Assembly: GCF_028622095.1 (NCBI RefSeq)
Contig: NZ_CP115165.1
Span: forward strand, 2,105,501 to 2,169,500
Origin: Deinococcus aquaticus
GTDB taxonomy: Bacteria; Deinococcota; Deinococci; Deinococcales; Deinococcaceae
DNA length: 64,000 bases
Direction of reading: 5' to 3'
The notes beneath the pieces are model-generated. The model searched no databases, was not told where the DNA came from, and was given only the letters and a program-made list of their open reading frames with translations. Positions 46,139 through 57,692 of this stretch are shown in pieces; position 1 is the stretch's first letter; the number at the start of each line of letters is the position of its first letter. The position numbers and the translations under genes were made by a program.

Positions 46139-46396
46139 GTGTCCGTTACCCGCCTGGAAATCTGCACCGAACACCTCACCATCGATCAACGCGAGGATCT
46201 GCTCGACGCCGTCTGGGCGGCGCTGCGCATCAGCCCCGGTATGGTCACTGCCGACGGGAACGTCGAACTGAGCCTCAAGCACTGCGGGGACTCCGTGTCG
46301 CCCGAGGACGCCCCGCTGGTCCGCGTGAACGAGATTGAGTACCGCAACGTGACGCCCGAACGCCTCGTGACCCTCATGAAACGCTGGTCCCGCTAG
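46139..46396 (+). CDS. Small conserved-looking hypothetical protein, 85 aa
   Basis: An acidic 85-residue protein that I do not recognise. It alternates helices and strands: LEICTEHLTIDQREDLLDAVWAALRI, then NVELSLKHCGDSVSPEDAP and NEIEYRNVTPERLVTLMKRW. The start GTG 46139 is supported by AAGGAG ten bases upstream, one of the clear Shine-Dalgarno starts in the window. It is divergent from the EamA gene and convergent with the S41 protease gene. Confidence 0.65.
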   Translation: MSVTRLEICTEHLTIDQREDLLDAVWAALRISPGMVTADGNVELSLKHCGDSVSPEDAPLVRVNEIEYRNVTPERLVTLMKRWSR

Positions 46397-46481
46397 GGAG
46401 CGCCCGCCTCCCCCGACTGAGGGCCCGTACTGCCCACCTGACCCGACTTCAGGGCCGTCCAGAAGGCGGCCCAGAGGCGGG

Positions 46482-47873
46482 TCAGGGTTGGTTCAGGCTG
46501 CCGGGCTGGGCGGGGGGGCGTCCAACCTGCCCGGCCGCCAATGCGACGAGCGCGGCGTTCAGGCAGGTGTCCTGCCCCTGGGTGGTCAGGGCGTTCAGGT
46601 CCGTGGGGGCCGGCACGTCGGGCGTCACGTGTGCCGGCAGGGGCGTCCCGTCGGGCCAGAAGGCGCGCAGGACCGTCACGGAGACCACGCCGCCGTCCGG
46701 CAGGGGATCGAAGGTCACGCCGCTGTTGCCCACGCCGCGCGTGACTTCACCCACGGCCAGCACCCCGGCCCGCTGCGCGTAGTACGTGAAGACCTCCGAG
46801 CACGAGGCGGTGTTCGGGCCGACCAGCACGGCGGCCGGGCCGCGCCACACGGCCGTGTCCGGGGGCTGCTGGCGGTCCTGCGGGCCAGCGGGCCGGCCCT
46901 CGATACCGGCGTACATCGCGCCGCCCGTGCGGTAGCGGCTGCGGTACTGGGTAGGCCCGAAGATGCTGGCGGCCGCCACGCACTGCGTGAGGCTGCCGCC
47001 CCCGTTGAAGCGCAGGTCGACCAGCAGCGCGCGGGCGCCCCCGCGCCTTGCTTCCTGCACGCGCGCCAGGAACTGCTCGGCCGTGTCGGACGGCAGGAAC
47101 GACGTGACCGAGATCAGCGCGGTGCGGCTGTCCGGCCCGACCCAGTTCAGGGTGGGTTCATCCCGCGCGCGCAGGGTCGCGCTGGCCAGGGTCACAGGGC
47201 GGGGCGCGCGGCCCGGCGCGGTCACCTCGACCTGAATGGGCTGCGCGGCGCGTTCCAGTCGCGTGAATTCCCGGGAGTCCAGCAGGTTGGAGTCCAGCAG
47301 GGTCCCGTCCCCACCCCCGCCCATCGCCGGTTCGCGCACGCCGCCAGCCGGGGCGGGGTTCTTCCCGGCGGGCCGGCCGTTCACGCGGGTCAGCAGGTCG
47401 AAGGGGCGCAGGCCCGCCTGCTCGGCCGGGCTGCCCGGCATGACCGACGCGACCAGAAGGCCGCCCGGCACGCTCACCACGCGCGCGCCCGTGCGGGGTA
47501 CCGCGAGGTTCTCCTGCACTTCCCGCAGGCGCAGCGCACTTTCCGGGTCGCGCACGCTGGTGTGGGCGTCCCCGACCTGCGCGAACAGTTCGGTCAGGAC
47601 TTCACGGCCCGTCTCGAAGGGGCAGGCGTCCCCGGCGGGCGCGCAGCGGTCATCCAGGGTGCGGCCGTACTGCTCGGTCAGGCCCTTCAGGTCGGCGGTA
47701 CTCCAGCCGTAGTAGTCGCGCAGGACGTGCCTGGTGGCCTCGCGGTACAGGTCGGTGGCCGGACTGGCGGCCGCCAGCGGAAGCGCCGCGCACAGCAGGG
47801 CGGCCGTCAGGGTGCGCCAATTGCGGATCGGGTTCAGCAGCGCCTGACGACGCGGTGATGGATTGAAGGGCAC
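46482..47873 (-). CDS. Secreted S41-family (C-terminal processing type) peptidase
   Basis: A 463-residue exported serine protease. The signal sequence (NWRTLTAALLCAALPLAAAS) is followed by an N-terminal domain, a PDZ-like part (GGLLVASVMPGSPAEQAGLRPFDLLTRVNGR) near residues 140-170, and the S41 core with ALLVDLRFNGGGSLTQCV and the catalytic serine in LVGPNTASCSEVFTYYAQRAG. The start is GTG 47873, with TAGCCT (47885-47880, minus strand) six bases upstream. Relatives trim or degrade envelope proteins. Monocistronic. Confidence 0.88.
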   Translation of the reverse strand: MPFNPSPRRQALLNPIRNWRTLTAALLCAALPLAAASPATDLYREATRHVLRDYYGWSTADLKGLTEQYGRTLDDRCAPAGDACPFETGREVLTELFAQVGDAHTSVRDPESALRLREVQENLAVPRTGARVVSVPGGLLVASVMPGSPAEQAGLRPFDLLTRVNGRPAGKNPAPAGGVREPAMGGGGDGTLLDSNLLDSREFTRLERAAQPIQVEVTAPGRAPRPVTLASATLRARDEPTLNWVGPDSRTALISVTSFLPSDTAEQFLARVQEARRGGARALLVDLRFNGGGSLTQCVAAASIFGPTQYRSRYRTGGAMYAGIEGRPAGPQDRQQPPDTAVWRGPAAVLVGPNTASCSEVFTYYAQRAGVLAVGEVTRGVGNSGVTFDPLPDGGVVSVTVLRAFWPDGTPLPAHVTPDVPAPTDLNALTTQGQDTCLNAALVALAAGQVGRPPAQPGSLNQP

Positions 47874-47999
47874 CCACCCAGGCTAAGGCACCCTGCGCCC
47901 CGCACAAAAGCGAGGCGGGCACCTTATGAGACCCTGGCAGGTGTGCCGAGTCTCTGCAGGCCTTCAGCTGTCGGGGGATGCGATGGGGGTAGTCAGTAT

Positions 48000-48560
48000 T
48001 TACAGGCGGGCACTGGCTTTCATTCCGCTCAGTTTCAGGGTGTCGCCGAACAGGCTGCGGCCCCCGCTGAAGCTCATGCCGAAGTACCCGTGCCCACTTC
48101 TGGCAGCGTTGTCCAGGGCCGCGCCGCCCAGCGAGAAGGGCACGCCCTGACCGGCCTTCACGTTCAGTGTCCCGATGGCCTGCGCCTGCTCGCCGGCCGC
48201 GCTGCACACCAGCATGCGGGGCGTGATGGGCGACGCGGGGTACTCGGTGCAGGAGACGGGCACGCTGCTCAGGTCCGGGCGGATGTACATGCCCACGCTG
48301 CTCAGCGTGCCGGCCGCCGTGGTGTACGTGGCGTTGCCCTCCACCTTGAACTGTGACAGGGCCGACGGGACGGAATTGCCCGCCAGCGAGTCGGTGTACA
48401 GGTACACGACCTTCCCGCCCAGCGCCCCGCTGTCCGGAAGGTTCAGGGTGCTGTCGGGAACGTCCACGCTGGGCGTGGGAATCAGGCCGCACGACCCCAG
48501 CAGCAGCGAGGCGGCGACAGCGAGCACAGAAGAGGGAAGCAGGGCGGCGGGACGGTTCAT
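48000..48560 (-). CDS. Hypothetical lipoprotein, 186 aa
   Basis: A probable lipoprotein: signal peptide LPSSVLAVAASLLLGSC with lipobox LGSC at about residues 22-25, then a beta-rich domain (DSGALGGKVVYLYTDSLAGN, FKVEGNATYTTAAGTLSSVG, QAIGTLNVKAGQGVPFSLGGAA). Three further cysteines could be paired. I do not recognise the family. TAGGCT (48573-48568, minus strand) lies seven bases before ATG 48560. It is divergent from the methyltransferase gene. Confidence 0.7.
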   Translation of the reverse strand: MNRPAALLPSSVLAVAASLLLGSCGLIPTPSVDVPDSTLNLPDSGALGGKVVYLYTDSLAGNSVPSALSQFKVEGNATYTTAAGTLSSVGMYIRPDLSSVPVSCTEYPASPITPRMLVCSAAGEQAQAIGTLNVKAGQGVPFSLGGAALDNAARSGHGYFGMSFSGGRSLFGDTLKLSGMKASARL

Positions 48561-48631
48561 GCCGGCCAGCCTAGCAGCGGCCAGTGACGGCCGACTTACG
48601 GTCCCGTTCACGTGTTTGCTACGCTGCTGCG

Positions 48632-49810
<1,179 letters not shown>

Positions 49811-49822
49811 AGCGACGCTTGA

Positions 49823-49955
49823 TACGGATTCCGTTTGTTTCGCTGACAATCCGGAACTTCACCGGATTGCCAGCTCCACGTCCGGAACCCGCTTGACTCC
49901 CACTCGCATCCGCTCGGATTGAACGGCTTTACAAGCCATTCAATCGGAGTCTGTA
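49823..49955 (-). repeat. Dispersed hairpin element, full-length 133-bp copy (R6)
   Basis: Reverse orientation, from TACGGATTCCGTTTG to GGAGTCTGTA. Hairpin 2 is CAATCCGG (49847-49854) with CCGGATTG (49862-49869); hairpin 1 lies at 49917-49945. TGA target duplications at 49820-49822 and 49956-49958. The outer end with the right duplication gives GGAG...ATGA facing the M23 gene, beginning a seven-codon ORF. Confidence 0.92.
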
Positions 49956-50009
49956 TGAGAAGGTGGGCGCGCGTACCCTGACGGGCGCGTTCGGCGGGCA
50001 GCATCGGGT

Positions 50010-50722
<713 letters not shown>

Positions 50723-50726
<4 letters not shown>

Positions 50727-51682
50727 GGCGCGCCGCCCTGGCCGTCCTGATGCTGGGAACGGCACACGCCGCCACCCTCCCGTCCCGCGCGGTCCTGAGC
50801 GGCGAGTGCTGCCCCGGCGTGGTCTGGGCGCCCGACTCGCGCGCCCTGCTGTTCCTGGACGGCGCCCCGGCGCGCGTCTCGACCGGCATCTATCAGGTCG
50901 CCGCGACCGGGGGCGCCGTCACGCGGCGGTTCTCCAGCGTGGCGTTCTTCTCTCCGGCCCTGAAGTGGGCGGTGCGGCCCGGCTCGGGCGAGGCCACCAC
51001 CCTGGAACGCCTCGCGGACGGGCGGCGGTTCACGCTGCCCACCTACGGCGCGAACGTCACCTGGACGGCCGCCGAGACCCGGCTGGCCTACGCCCGCAGT
51101 GACACGACCGGCAACTTCGACCGCCGGGTCACGCGGGTATTCGTCGCGGACGCCTTCGCCGCGCCCCGGCTCGTGGCGACCCTGCCGGGCGGCAGCATTC
51201 ACGGCTGGCTGAACGACACGACCCTGCTCCTGAGCGGCAAGGCCACCGCCGCCGCGCGCGACCGCGACCTGTTCACCCTGGACACCCGCAGCGGCGCGCG
51301 CCGTACCCTCAGGACCGCGCTGGGCTTTCGCTCGGTGACCGTCAGCCCCGGGGGCCGTCAGGTGGCGTACACCATCGCCTTCGACAGCGCCGCCCGCAAT
51401 GGCCTGTGGGTACAGGGCACCGCCAGCGGCAGCCCGCGCGAACTGAGCACCTTCGGCTCGTACCGCTGGCGGGACGCCAACCGCCTGCTGCTGATTCCCC
51501 TGAACGCGGCGGGCGGCCCGCACGCCCTGCGGCAGTACGACGTGACCGCGAACGCCTGGAAGACCCTGGGCGACCTGGGCGATCAGGTGCGCCTGTCGGA
51601 CTGGTCCGTCAGCCCCGACGGGCGCCTGCTGAACTACCTCAGCGCCCGCGACGGCAACGTGCGCGTCCTAACGCTGCCCTGA
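50723..51682 (+). CDS. Exported TolB/WD40-type beta-propeller protein
   Basis: A 319-residue secreted protein with signal peptide (AALAVLMLGTAHAATLP) and repeating propeller blades, such as GVVWAPDSRALLFLDG, GSIHGWLNDTTLLLSGK, GFRSVTVSPGGRQVAYTIAFD and RLSDWSVSPDGRLLNYLSARDGN, typical of TolB-like domains. It has no catalytic signature. It starts at GTG 50723, overlapping the M23 peptidase stop, so the two products are probably made together and act in the envelope. Confidence 0.82.
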
Positions 51683-51742
51683 GGGGGCTGGCCTGGCCAG
51701 AGAGGTCACGGCGACCCCGGCAGGGTGGTCAGGTGCCGGGCC

Positions 51743-52090
51743 TCAAAACCCTTTGACCTCCGCCCAGTGAACACTCGCGTCCACGCCGATCTCCTTCAAC
51801 CTCCTTTTCAGATCGGCGATTTCCTGCGAAAGAGTCCAGGCTCTGTGCGAGAGGCCGATCCGGACCGAGTGCTCGGATTCGAACCCCACGCTGCCAACCA
51901 GTGGGGACAGGGCCAGATCGCTCTTGATGATGTACAGCGCCAGAATCTGCCGGGACGGCCTTCCATTCTGGATCATCGGCTCGACCATCAGGGCAGCCAC
52001 TGTGCTGGCCGGGTATGGGTCGCCGGAGGCAGATAACCCTGATCCCACGGTCCCTGAGAGCGCGACAGTCAGCATCACACGAGTCATCAT
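51743..52090 (-). CDS. Hypothetical exported protein, 115 aa
   Basis: A 115-residue frame opening MMTRVMLTVALSGTVGSGLS, which looks like a signal peptide, followed by a domain with ASTVAALMVEPMIQNGRPSRQILALYIIKSDLALSP and a charged helix LSQEIADLKRRLKEIGVD. The local base composition is lower in GC than in the neighbours. I do not recognise it. It is convergent with the propeller gene and divergent from uvrA. Confidence 0.5.
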   Translation of the reverse strand: MMTRVMLTVALSGTVGSGLSASGDPYPASTVAALMVEPMIQNGRPSRQILALYIIKSDLALSPLVGSVGFESEHSVRIGLSHRAWTLSQEIADLKRRLKEIGVDASVHWAEVKGF

Positions 52091-52352
52091 TTGGGCATCT
52101 GTACGTCCCGGTGTTCCTTGCCGCTGTTGTCTTCAGGAAAGGATTCTTGCCACTCGGTGAGGGAGGTCCGTCTGACCTTTCCGATGGGGCGCCGAATGAG
52201 GAATCGGCCCATGTTCGCATGGTGCCCTGACCTGCTAGACTGTCTCGTTTCCGAAGCGGAGGCGGTGCCTTACGCGTTCAACGTAACCCCCGGCGGCCCG
52301 GTCTACGTCTGATTCCTGCCGTGCTGGCCGCACTTTTCAGGGAGAATCCACC
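52091..52352. other. uvrA upstream region
   Basis: About 260 bp without a gene. It contains a TAGACT box (52236-52241), the palindrome at 52270-52286, and a GGGAG ribosome-binding site before the TTG start of uvrA. The left side may hold the promoter of the unknown exported protein on the minus strand. Confidence 0.5.
52270..52286. promoter_or_regulatory. Candidate radiation/desiccation response motif (DdrO operator) of uvrA
   Basis: TTACGCGTTCAACGTAA is 17 bp long with TTACG/CGTAA arms. The Deinococcus response motif is a 17-bp palindrome with consensus near TTATGTCATTGACATAA; this site agrees at 10 of 17 positions, including both TTA/TAA ends. It lies 67-83 bp before the uvrA start and about 30 bp after a TAGACT box, a place where DdrO could repress. 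Inference only. Confidence 0.55.
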
Positions 52353-55300
52353 TTGCAGAACAATCTGATCGTGAAGGGCGCGAAGGAACATAACCTCAAG
52401 GACATCACGGTAGAACTGCCGCGCGATCAGTTCGTGGTGATCACGGGCGTGTCCGGCAGTGGCAAGAGCACTCTGGCCTTCGACACCATCTACGCCGAGG
52501 GTCAGCGCCGTTACGTGGAAAGCCTCAGCGCGTACGCCCGCCAGTTCCTCGGCCTGATGGAGAAACCGGATGTGGAGAGCATCACGGGCCTGTCCCCGGC
52601 CATCTCCATCGACCAGAAGACCACCAGCCACAACCCCCGCAGCACGGTGGGAACCGTGACTGAGATCCACGATTACCTGCGGTTGCTGTACGCCCGCGTG
52701 GGCACCCCGTACTGCCCGGTCTGTGGCCGGAAGATCGAGAAGCAGAGCCCCAGCGAGATCACGGACCGCCTGCTGGCGGGCTTCCCGGACAAGCGCGCCA
52801 TCCTGCTCGCGCCGGTCGTACGTGGGCGCAAGGGCGAGTACCGCAAGCTGTTCGCGGACCTGCGCCGCGAGGGCTTTGCGCGCGTGCGGGTGGACGGCAC
52901 GCTGTACGAGCTGGAGGAAGCCGAGAAGCTGAAGCTGGAGAAGTTCGAGAAACACGACGTGGACGTGGTCATCGACCGCGTGACCCTGCGTGAAGGGGAC
53001 CGCAGCCGCATCGCCGAGAGCGTGGAACTGGGCCTGCGCCGGGGCGAGAGCCTGCTGCGCGTGCTGATGCCCGACGCTGGGCAGGACGGAGGGCCGCACG
53101 AGGAACTGTACTCCGAGAAGTTCGCCTGCCCCGAGCACGGCAGCGTGCTGGAGGAACTCGAACCCCGTTCGTTCAGTTTCAACTCGCCGTACGGTGCGTG
53201 CGGGGACTGCGCGGGCCTGGGCAGCAAACGCGAGTTCAGCGCCGACCAGATCGTCGACGACAAGCTCTCCATCGCCGAGGGCGCGATCCTGCCCTGGAGC
53301 AAGAAGGGCACGGGCGGCGGCATCTACTACTGGGACAAGTTGCAGGCGCTGGCCGAGCACCTGGAGTTCAGCGTGAAGACCCCCTGGCGTGAGCTGCCCA
53401 GACAGGCGCAGGACGCCGTCCTGAAAGGGCCGGGCGCACCCTTCGAGGTCGTGTACCGCCGCGCCGGCAAGGAAACCATGCGGTTCATGACCGAGTTCGA
53501 GGGCGTGATCCCCAACCTGGAACGCCGCTACGCGGACACGGAATCCGAGTTCATGCGCGAGAAACTCGAGGAGATGATGGAACTCCAGCCGTGCCCCACC
53601 TGCGGCGGCACGCGCTACAAACCCGAGATTCTCGCCGTGCGCGTGGGCGGCCTGAACATCAGTCAGGCGAGCGGCATGAGCGTGCTGGACGCCGACGTCT
53701 TCTTTGACCGGCTGCAGGGTGGCGGTCTGGACCACGCGGCCATCGAGGCGTTCCTGACAGGGCACCTGGGCGGCACGGCCCGTGCGCACGCCCCCAGCCG
53801 CTACGAGTACGTCCTGAACGATTTCGGCACGGCGGTGGCCGCCCCGATCCTGCGGGCCATCCGCACCCGCCTGAAATTCCTGGTGGACGTGGGCCTGGAT
53901 TACCTGAGCCTGGACCGCACCGCGAACACCCTGTCGGGCGGCGAGGCGCAGCGCATCCGGCTGGCCACGCAGGTCGGCAGCGGCCTGACCGGCGTGCTGT
54001 ACGTGCTGGACGAACCCAGCATCGGCCTGCACCCCAAGGACAACCACCGCCTGATCGGCACCCTCAAGCACCTGCGCGACCTGGGGAACACCCTGATCGT
54101 CGTCGAGCACGACGAGGACACCATGATGGACGCCGATTACCTCGTGGACATGGGGCCCGGCGCGGGCGTGCACGGCGGGCAGGTCGTCGCGGTCGGCACG
54201 CCGCAGCAGGTGCGGGACAACCCGGACAGCCTGACCGGCAAGTACCTACGCGGCGAACTGAAGATCGAGGTGCCGCAGAGCCGCCGCCGGGGCAACGGCA
54301 AACAGCTGAAGGTCATTGGGGCGCGCGAACACAACCTCCAGAACGTCTCCATCGAGATTCCGCTGGGCACCATGACTGTCGTGACCGGCCCGTCCGGCAG
54401 CGGCAAGAGCACCCTGATCCACGACATCCTGCACGCCACCCTGGCCCGCGAACTGAACGGCGCGAAGACCACGCCCGGCAAGTACGACCGAATTGAGGGC
54501 ATGGAGCATCTGGACAAGGTCATCGAGATCGACCAGAGCCCCATCGGGCGCACGCCGCGTAGCAACCCCGCCACGTACACCGGCGTGTTCACCGAGATCC
54601 GCGACCTGTTCACCCGCACCCCCGAAGCGCGCCGCCGCGGCTATCAGGCCGGGCGCTTCTCGTTCAACGTGAAGGGCGGCCGCTGCGAGCACTGCAAGGG
54701 CGACGGCGTCATGAAGATCGAGATGAACTTCCTGCCAGACATCTACGTGCCGTGCGAGGTCTGCAAGGGCGCGCGCTACAACCGCGAGACGCTGGAGGTC
54801 AAGTACAACGGCAAGACCATCGCCGACGTGCTCGACCTGACCGTCGAGGACGCCCAGAGCTTCTTCGAGGCGATCCCCGCCATCGAACGCAAGATGACCC
54901 TGCTGTGCGACGTGGGCCTGGGCTACATGAAGATCGGGCAGCCCAGCACCACCCTGTCCGGCGGCGAGGCGCAGCGCATCAAGCTCGCCAGCGAACTGAG
55001 CAAGCGCGCCACCGGCAAGACCATCTACATCCTCGACGAACCCACCACGGGCCTGCACTTCGAGGACGTCCGCAAACTCATGGAAGTGCTGCAACGCCTC
55101 GTGGAGGGCGGGAACACCCTGGTGATCATTGAGCACAGCCTGGACGTCATGAAGACCGCCGACCACATCATCGACCTCGGCCCCGAAGGCGGCGTGCGCG
55201 GCGGCACCGTCGTCGGCACCGGCACGCCTGAGGAGATGGCCGCGCACCCGACCAGCCACACCGGCGAGTACCTGCGCCGCGTGCCCGGTATCGTGGCCGC

Positions 55301-55445
55301 CACCCCTCGCAAGCCCGCTGCGGCCAGTGCGCCCGCCCCAAAGAAGGCTGGCCGGCCCGCGAAGAAACCCGCAGTGGCCGAGGAGCCGGAACTGGTCGGC
55401 GCGGCCCCCGCCCGCAAGAGTCGTGCTAAGAAAGAAAGCGCATGA
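52353..55445 (+). CDS. uvrA: Excinuclease ABC subunit UvrA
   Basis: Damage-recognition ATPase of nucleotide excision repair, 1030 residues. Walker A motifs GVSGSGKST (about residue 31) and GPSGSGKST (about 680), signature motifs [12 protein letters not shown] and [12 protein letters not shown], and the zinc module [16 protein letters not shown]...CEVCKG are intact. The start is TTG 52353, supported by GGGAG eight bases upstream and by the family start [14 protein letters not shown]; no ATG fits. The last 42 residues form a Lys/Ala/Pro-rich tail with GRPAKK. The upstream region holds a candidate DdrO operator. It overlaps the next gene as ATGA. Confidence 0.95.
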   Translation: MQNNLIVKGAKEHNLKDITVELPRDQFVVITGVSGSGKSTLAFDTIYAEGQRRYVESLSAYARQFLGLMEKPDVESITGLSPAISIDQKTTSHNPRSTVGTVTEIHDYLRLLYARVGTPYCPVCGRKIEKQSPSEITDRLLAGFPDKRAILLAPVVRGRKGEYRKLFADLRREGFARVRVDGTLYELEEAEKLKLEKFEKHDVDVVIDRVTLREGDRSRIAESVELGLRRGESLLRVLMPDAGQDGGPHEELYSEKFACPEHGSVLEELEPRSFSFNSPYGACGDCAGLGSKREFSADQIVDDKLSIAEGAILPWSKKGTGGGIYYWDKLQALAEHLEFSVKTPWRELPRQAQDAVLKGPGAPFEVVYRRAGKETMRFMTEFEGVIPNLERRYADTESEFMREKLEEMMELQPCPTCGGTRYKPEILAVRVGGLNISQASGMSVLDADVFFDRLQGGGLDHAAIEAFLTGHLGGTARAHAPSRYEYVLNDFGTAVAAPILRAIRTRLKFLVDVGLDYLSLDRTANTLSGGEAQRIRLATQVGSGLTGVLYVLDEPSIGLHPKDNHRLIGTLKHLRDLGNTLIVVEHDEDTMMDADYLVDMGPGAGVHGGQVVAVGTPQQVRDNPDSLTGKYLRGELKIEVPQSRRRGNGKQLKVIGAREHNLQNVSIEIPLGTMTVVTGPSGSGKSTLIHDILHATLARELNGAKTTPGKYDRIEGMEHLDKVIEIDQSPIGRTPRSNPATYTGVFTEIRDLFTRTPEARRRGYQAGRFSFNVKGGRCEHCKGDGVMKIEMNFLPDIYVPCEVCKGARYNRETLEVKYNGKTIADVLDLTVEDAQSFFEAIPAIERKMTLLCDVGLGYMKIGQPSTTLSGGEAQRIKLASELSKRATGKTIYILDEPTTGLHFEDVRKLMEVLQRLVEGGNTLVIIEHSLDVMKTADHIIDLGPEGGVRGGTVVGTGTPEEMAAHPTSHTGEYLRRVPGIVAATPRKPAAASAPAPKKAGRPAKKPAVAEEPELVGAAPARKSRAKKESA

Positions 55446-56152
55446 CCCAGCCGCCCGACCCCACCCCACCCGACACCCACCCCACGGACCCCCAGGGTCT
55501 GAACCCTGAAACGCCGGTTCAGGCCGGGCGGCACGCGGCGCTGGACCCCGCCACGGCCCCCGAAGCTCCCACGCCGGGGCCACGTCCAGCGGGGTCACGC
55601 CCGGCCCGCCCGGTCCCGCAGGACGATCCGCCGCCGGGCACGGCCGTCACTTTGCTGAAACTGCTGGGAGGCGCTGTGTGCCTGCTGACCCTGGCGTACT
55701 TCCAGTGGACGCCCGGCGAGTGGCCCGTGCGCCTGCTGACCTGGGTGCTGCTGACCCTGCTGGCCGACGAGTTCGGCGGCTGGTTCGGGTACGGCGGGTT
55801 GATCCTGGGCGGCCTTGGGTACTTCAGTCCGGTGCAGCCGCCCGCCGAGTGGCTGATCATCCTGCCGCTGGTCGGCGGGGCCCTGATGGGCACCCTGCTG
55901 CTCAAGCACTCGGGCGGACTGTTCGTCCTGCCGTTCGCCGGGGTGCTGTTCGCGGGCGTGCTGATCGCCGTCGGGCAGTTCGGCACCAAACTCGACCCGC
56001 AGATGACGCTGCCCGCCAACCCGGAATTCCTGCGCACCGCCATCACCGGCATGCTGATCGCGCTGGGCCTCAGCGCCGCGCGGCAACTGATCGGCCTGAT
56101 CCTCCGTGCCCGTCGCCGCCGCGCCCGCCCGCCTGGGGCCGTGCCCGCCTGA
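55442..56152 (+). CDS. Membrane protein of unknown function, 236 aa
   Basis: The first 70 residues are Pro/Thr/Asp-rich and probably disordered ([20 protein letters not shown]). About five or six hydrophobic segments follow: [75 protein letters not shown], and [21 protein letters not shown]. The end is a basic [11 protein letters not shown] do not recognise the family. It begins inside the last codons of uvrA (ATGA overlap), so it is expressed with that repair gene. Confidence 0.75.
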   Translation: MTQPPDPTPPDTHPTDPQGLNPETPVQAGRHAALDPATAPEAPTPGPRPAGSRPARPVPQDDPPPGTAVTLLKLLGGAVCLLTLAYFQWTPGEWPVRLLTWVLLTLLADEFGGWFGYGGLILGGLGYFSPVQPPAEWLIILPLVGGALMGTLLLKHSGGLFVLPFAGVLFAGVLIAVGQFGTKLDPQMTLPANPEFLRTAITGMLIALGLSAARQLIGLILRARRRRARPPGAVPA

Positions 56153-56172
56153 CCGTCCCCGCACCACCTGCG

Positions 56173-56205
56173 CGCCGCTCCCCCTGACCGGGAGCGGCGT
56201 TTCTG
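56173..56205 (+). terminator. Intrinsic terminator after the uvrA operon
   Basis: CGCCGCTCCC (56173-56182) pairs with GGGAGCGGCG (56190-56199), followed by TTTCTG. Confidence 0.82.
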
Positions 56206-56287
56206 CTGCCTCCAGCCCAGGCTCCGGTCGCCGGCGGCCCGACATGGTCGGCGGTCCCTCATGGACGCGCGTTACACTTCAGGGCAG

Positions 56288-56983
56288 ATGAACAGTAACT
56301 CCAACCGCACCATTCTCGTGATCGGCACGCTGATTGCCGTGGCCCTGATCGCCCTCGCCCTGGTCGCCGTGCGCGGCAAACCCGCCGCCGGAGCGGGCCT
56401 GAACGGCAACTTCGACCTGACCGGACAGGCCTTCGCCGGCAAGGCCGACGCGCCCGTCAGCGTGGTCGTCGTTGAGGACTTCAAGTGCCCCGTCTGCAAG
56501 ACCTTCGAGGAAACCATCGCCCCCGAACTGAACAGCAAGTACATCGAGACCGGCAAGGCCAAGCTGTACTCCCTGGTGTGGCCCTTCCTGGCCGAGAACG
56601 TCCGCCTGCCCACCGACGACAGTAAACTCGCCGCGCAGGCCGCCAAGTGCGTGTACGACCAGGGCGGCAACGACGCCTTCGGCAGTTTCAAGACCATCCT
56701 GTTCCGCGCCCAGGGCAGCGAGAGCACCGTCTGGGCCACCAAGACCCGCCTCAAGGACCTCGCCGGTAACGTCGAGGGACTCGACCAGGGCAAGTTCGCC
56801 ACCTGCCTGGATACCGACGCCACCGCCGCCCGCGTGGACGCCGACGAGAAACAGGTCACGGACGCCCGCGTGAACCACACGCCCACCGTGTTCGTGAACG
56901 GCAAGGAAGTCCTGAACGGCAGCGGCCAGAGCAGCTACCTGCTGGCCGACGTCAGCGCCGCCATCGACGCCGCCAGCAAGTAA
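56288..56983 (+). CDS. DsbA-like thiol-disulfide oxidoreductase (BdbD type)
   Basis: A 231-residue membrane-anchored thioredoxin-fold protein that introduces or shuffles disulfides in exported proteins. One N-terminal membrane segment ([21 protein letters not shown]) is followed by the DsbA_4 domain with active site [11 protein letters not shown] near residue 66 and the cis-proline loop [19 protein letters not shown] (56273-56278) lies nine bases before ATG 56288. Its partner dsbB-like gene follows three bases after the stop. Confidence 0.88.
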   Translation: MNSNSNRTILVIGTLIAVALIALALVAVRGKPAAGAGLNGNFDLTGQAFAGKADAPVSVVVVEDFKCPVCKTFEETIAPELNSKYIETGKAKLYSLVWPFLAENVRLPTDDSKLAAQAAKCVYDQGGNDAFGSFKTILFRAQGSESTVWATKTRLKDLAGNVEGLDQGKFATCLDTDATAARVDADEKQVTDARVNHTPTVFVNGKEVLNGSGQSSYLLADVSAAIDAASK

Positions 56984-56986
56984 GCC

Positions 56987-57427
56987 ATGAGCCGCGACAA
57001 CCGCCTGTACGCCGCGTGGGTGATCGCCCTGATCGCCACGCTGGGCAGCCTGTATTTCAGTAACATCCTGGGGTTCAAACCCTGCGTGCTGTGCTGGTAC
57101 CAGCGCATCTGCATGTACCCCCTGGCCGTCATTCTGGGCATCGGCGCGCTGCGCGGCGACCTCGGTGCCCGCCTGTACGCTCTGCCGCTCGCCGCCGTCG
57201 GTGCGGTCATCGCCCTGATTCAGAACTTCGAGGACTGGGGCGTGATTCCCGTCCTGAAAGCCTGCACCGCCGACGCTACCACCGTCGCCTGCAACGTTCC
57301 CTGGCCCGTGTGGGGCAGCGGCGCCCTGGCCGGCCTGAACACCGTCATCACCATCCCGGTCCTGAGCATGACGGCCTTCATCCTGATCATCGGGCTGCTC
57401 GCCTGGGGCCGCCCCCGCAGCATCTGA
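56987..57427 (+). CDS. DsbB-like disulfide bond formation protein (BdbC type)
   Basis: A 146-residue quinone-linked membrane protein that reoxidises its DsbA partner. It has four hydrophobic segments, the first periplasmic redox pair [13 protein letters not shown] near residues 33-36 and the second in [14 protein letters not shown]. The arrangement matches the Bacillus BdbC/BdbD pair, with the BdbD-type gene just upstream. Confidence 0.9.
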   Translation: MSRDNRLYAAWVIALIATLGSLYFSNILGFKPCVLCWYQRICMYPLAVILGIGALRGDLGARLYALPLAAVGAVIALIQNFEDWGVIPVLKACTADATTVACNVPWPVWGSGALAGLNTVITIPVLSMTAFILIIGLLAWGRPRSI

Positions 57428-57445
57428 ACGGGGGTACGCGGGAAG

Positions 57446-57488
57446 CGGGGCGCGGGGAGTGGTGAACCCCTGCGCCCCGTTGTGTTGG
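57446..57488 (+). terminator. Intrinsic terminator after dsbB-like gene
   Basis: CGGGGCGCGGGG (57446-57457) pairs with CCCCTGCGCCCCG (57467-57479) with one bulge, followed by TTGTGTTGG. Confidence 0.7.
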
Positions 57489-57559
57489 CGCCGAAGCAGG
57501 CCCAGGCAGGGGAGAGCCCCTGGCCCGCTCCCTGCGAACCGCTTCCTGTGTCCCTCTTA

Positions 57560-57692
57560 TACGGACTCCGATGGAATGGTTTGCAAAAACCGTTCCATCC
57601 GAGCGGAGCGGGCAGGAGAGAAACGGGTTCCGGGCGTGGAGTTGGCAACCCGGTGTCCTTCCGGGTTGTTAACGAAACAGACGGAATCCGTA
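57560..57692 (+). repeat. Dispersed hairpin element, full-length 133-bp copy (R7)
   Basis: Begins TACGGACTCCGATGGAA and ends CAGACGGAATCCGTA. Hairpin 1 has GATGGAA/TTCCATC in place of the usual GATTGAA/TTCAATC, a paired change. Hairpin 2 is CAACCCGG (57646-57653) with CCGGGTTG (57661-57668). TTA duplications at 57557-57559 and 57693-57695; the second is the stop codon (TAA, minus strand) of the SDR gene. Confidence 0.93.

Noticed and set aside
52278..54173. 631-codon minus-strand frame opposite uvrA
   Set aside because: Antisense to the first ABC domain of uvrA and without recognisable domains; typical high-GC antisense frame.
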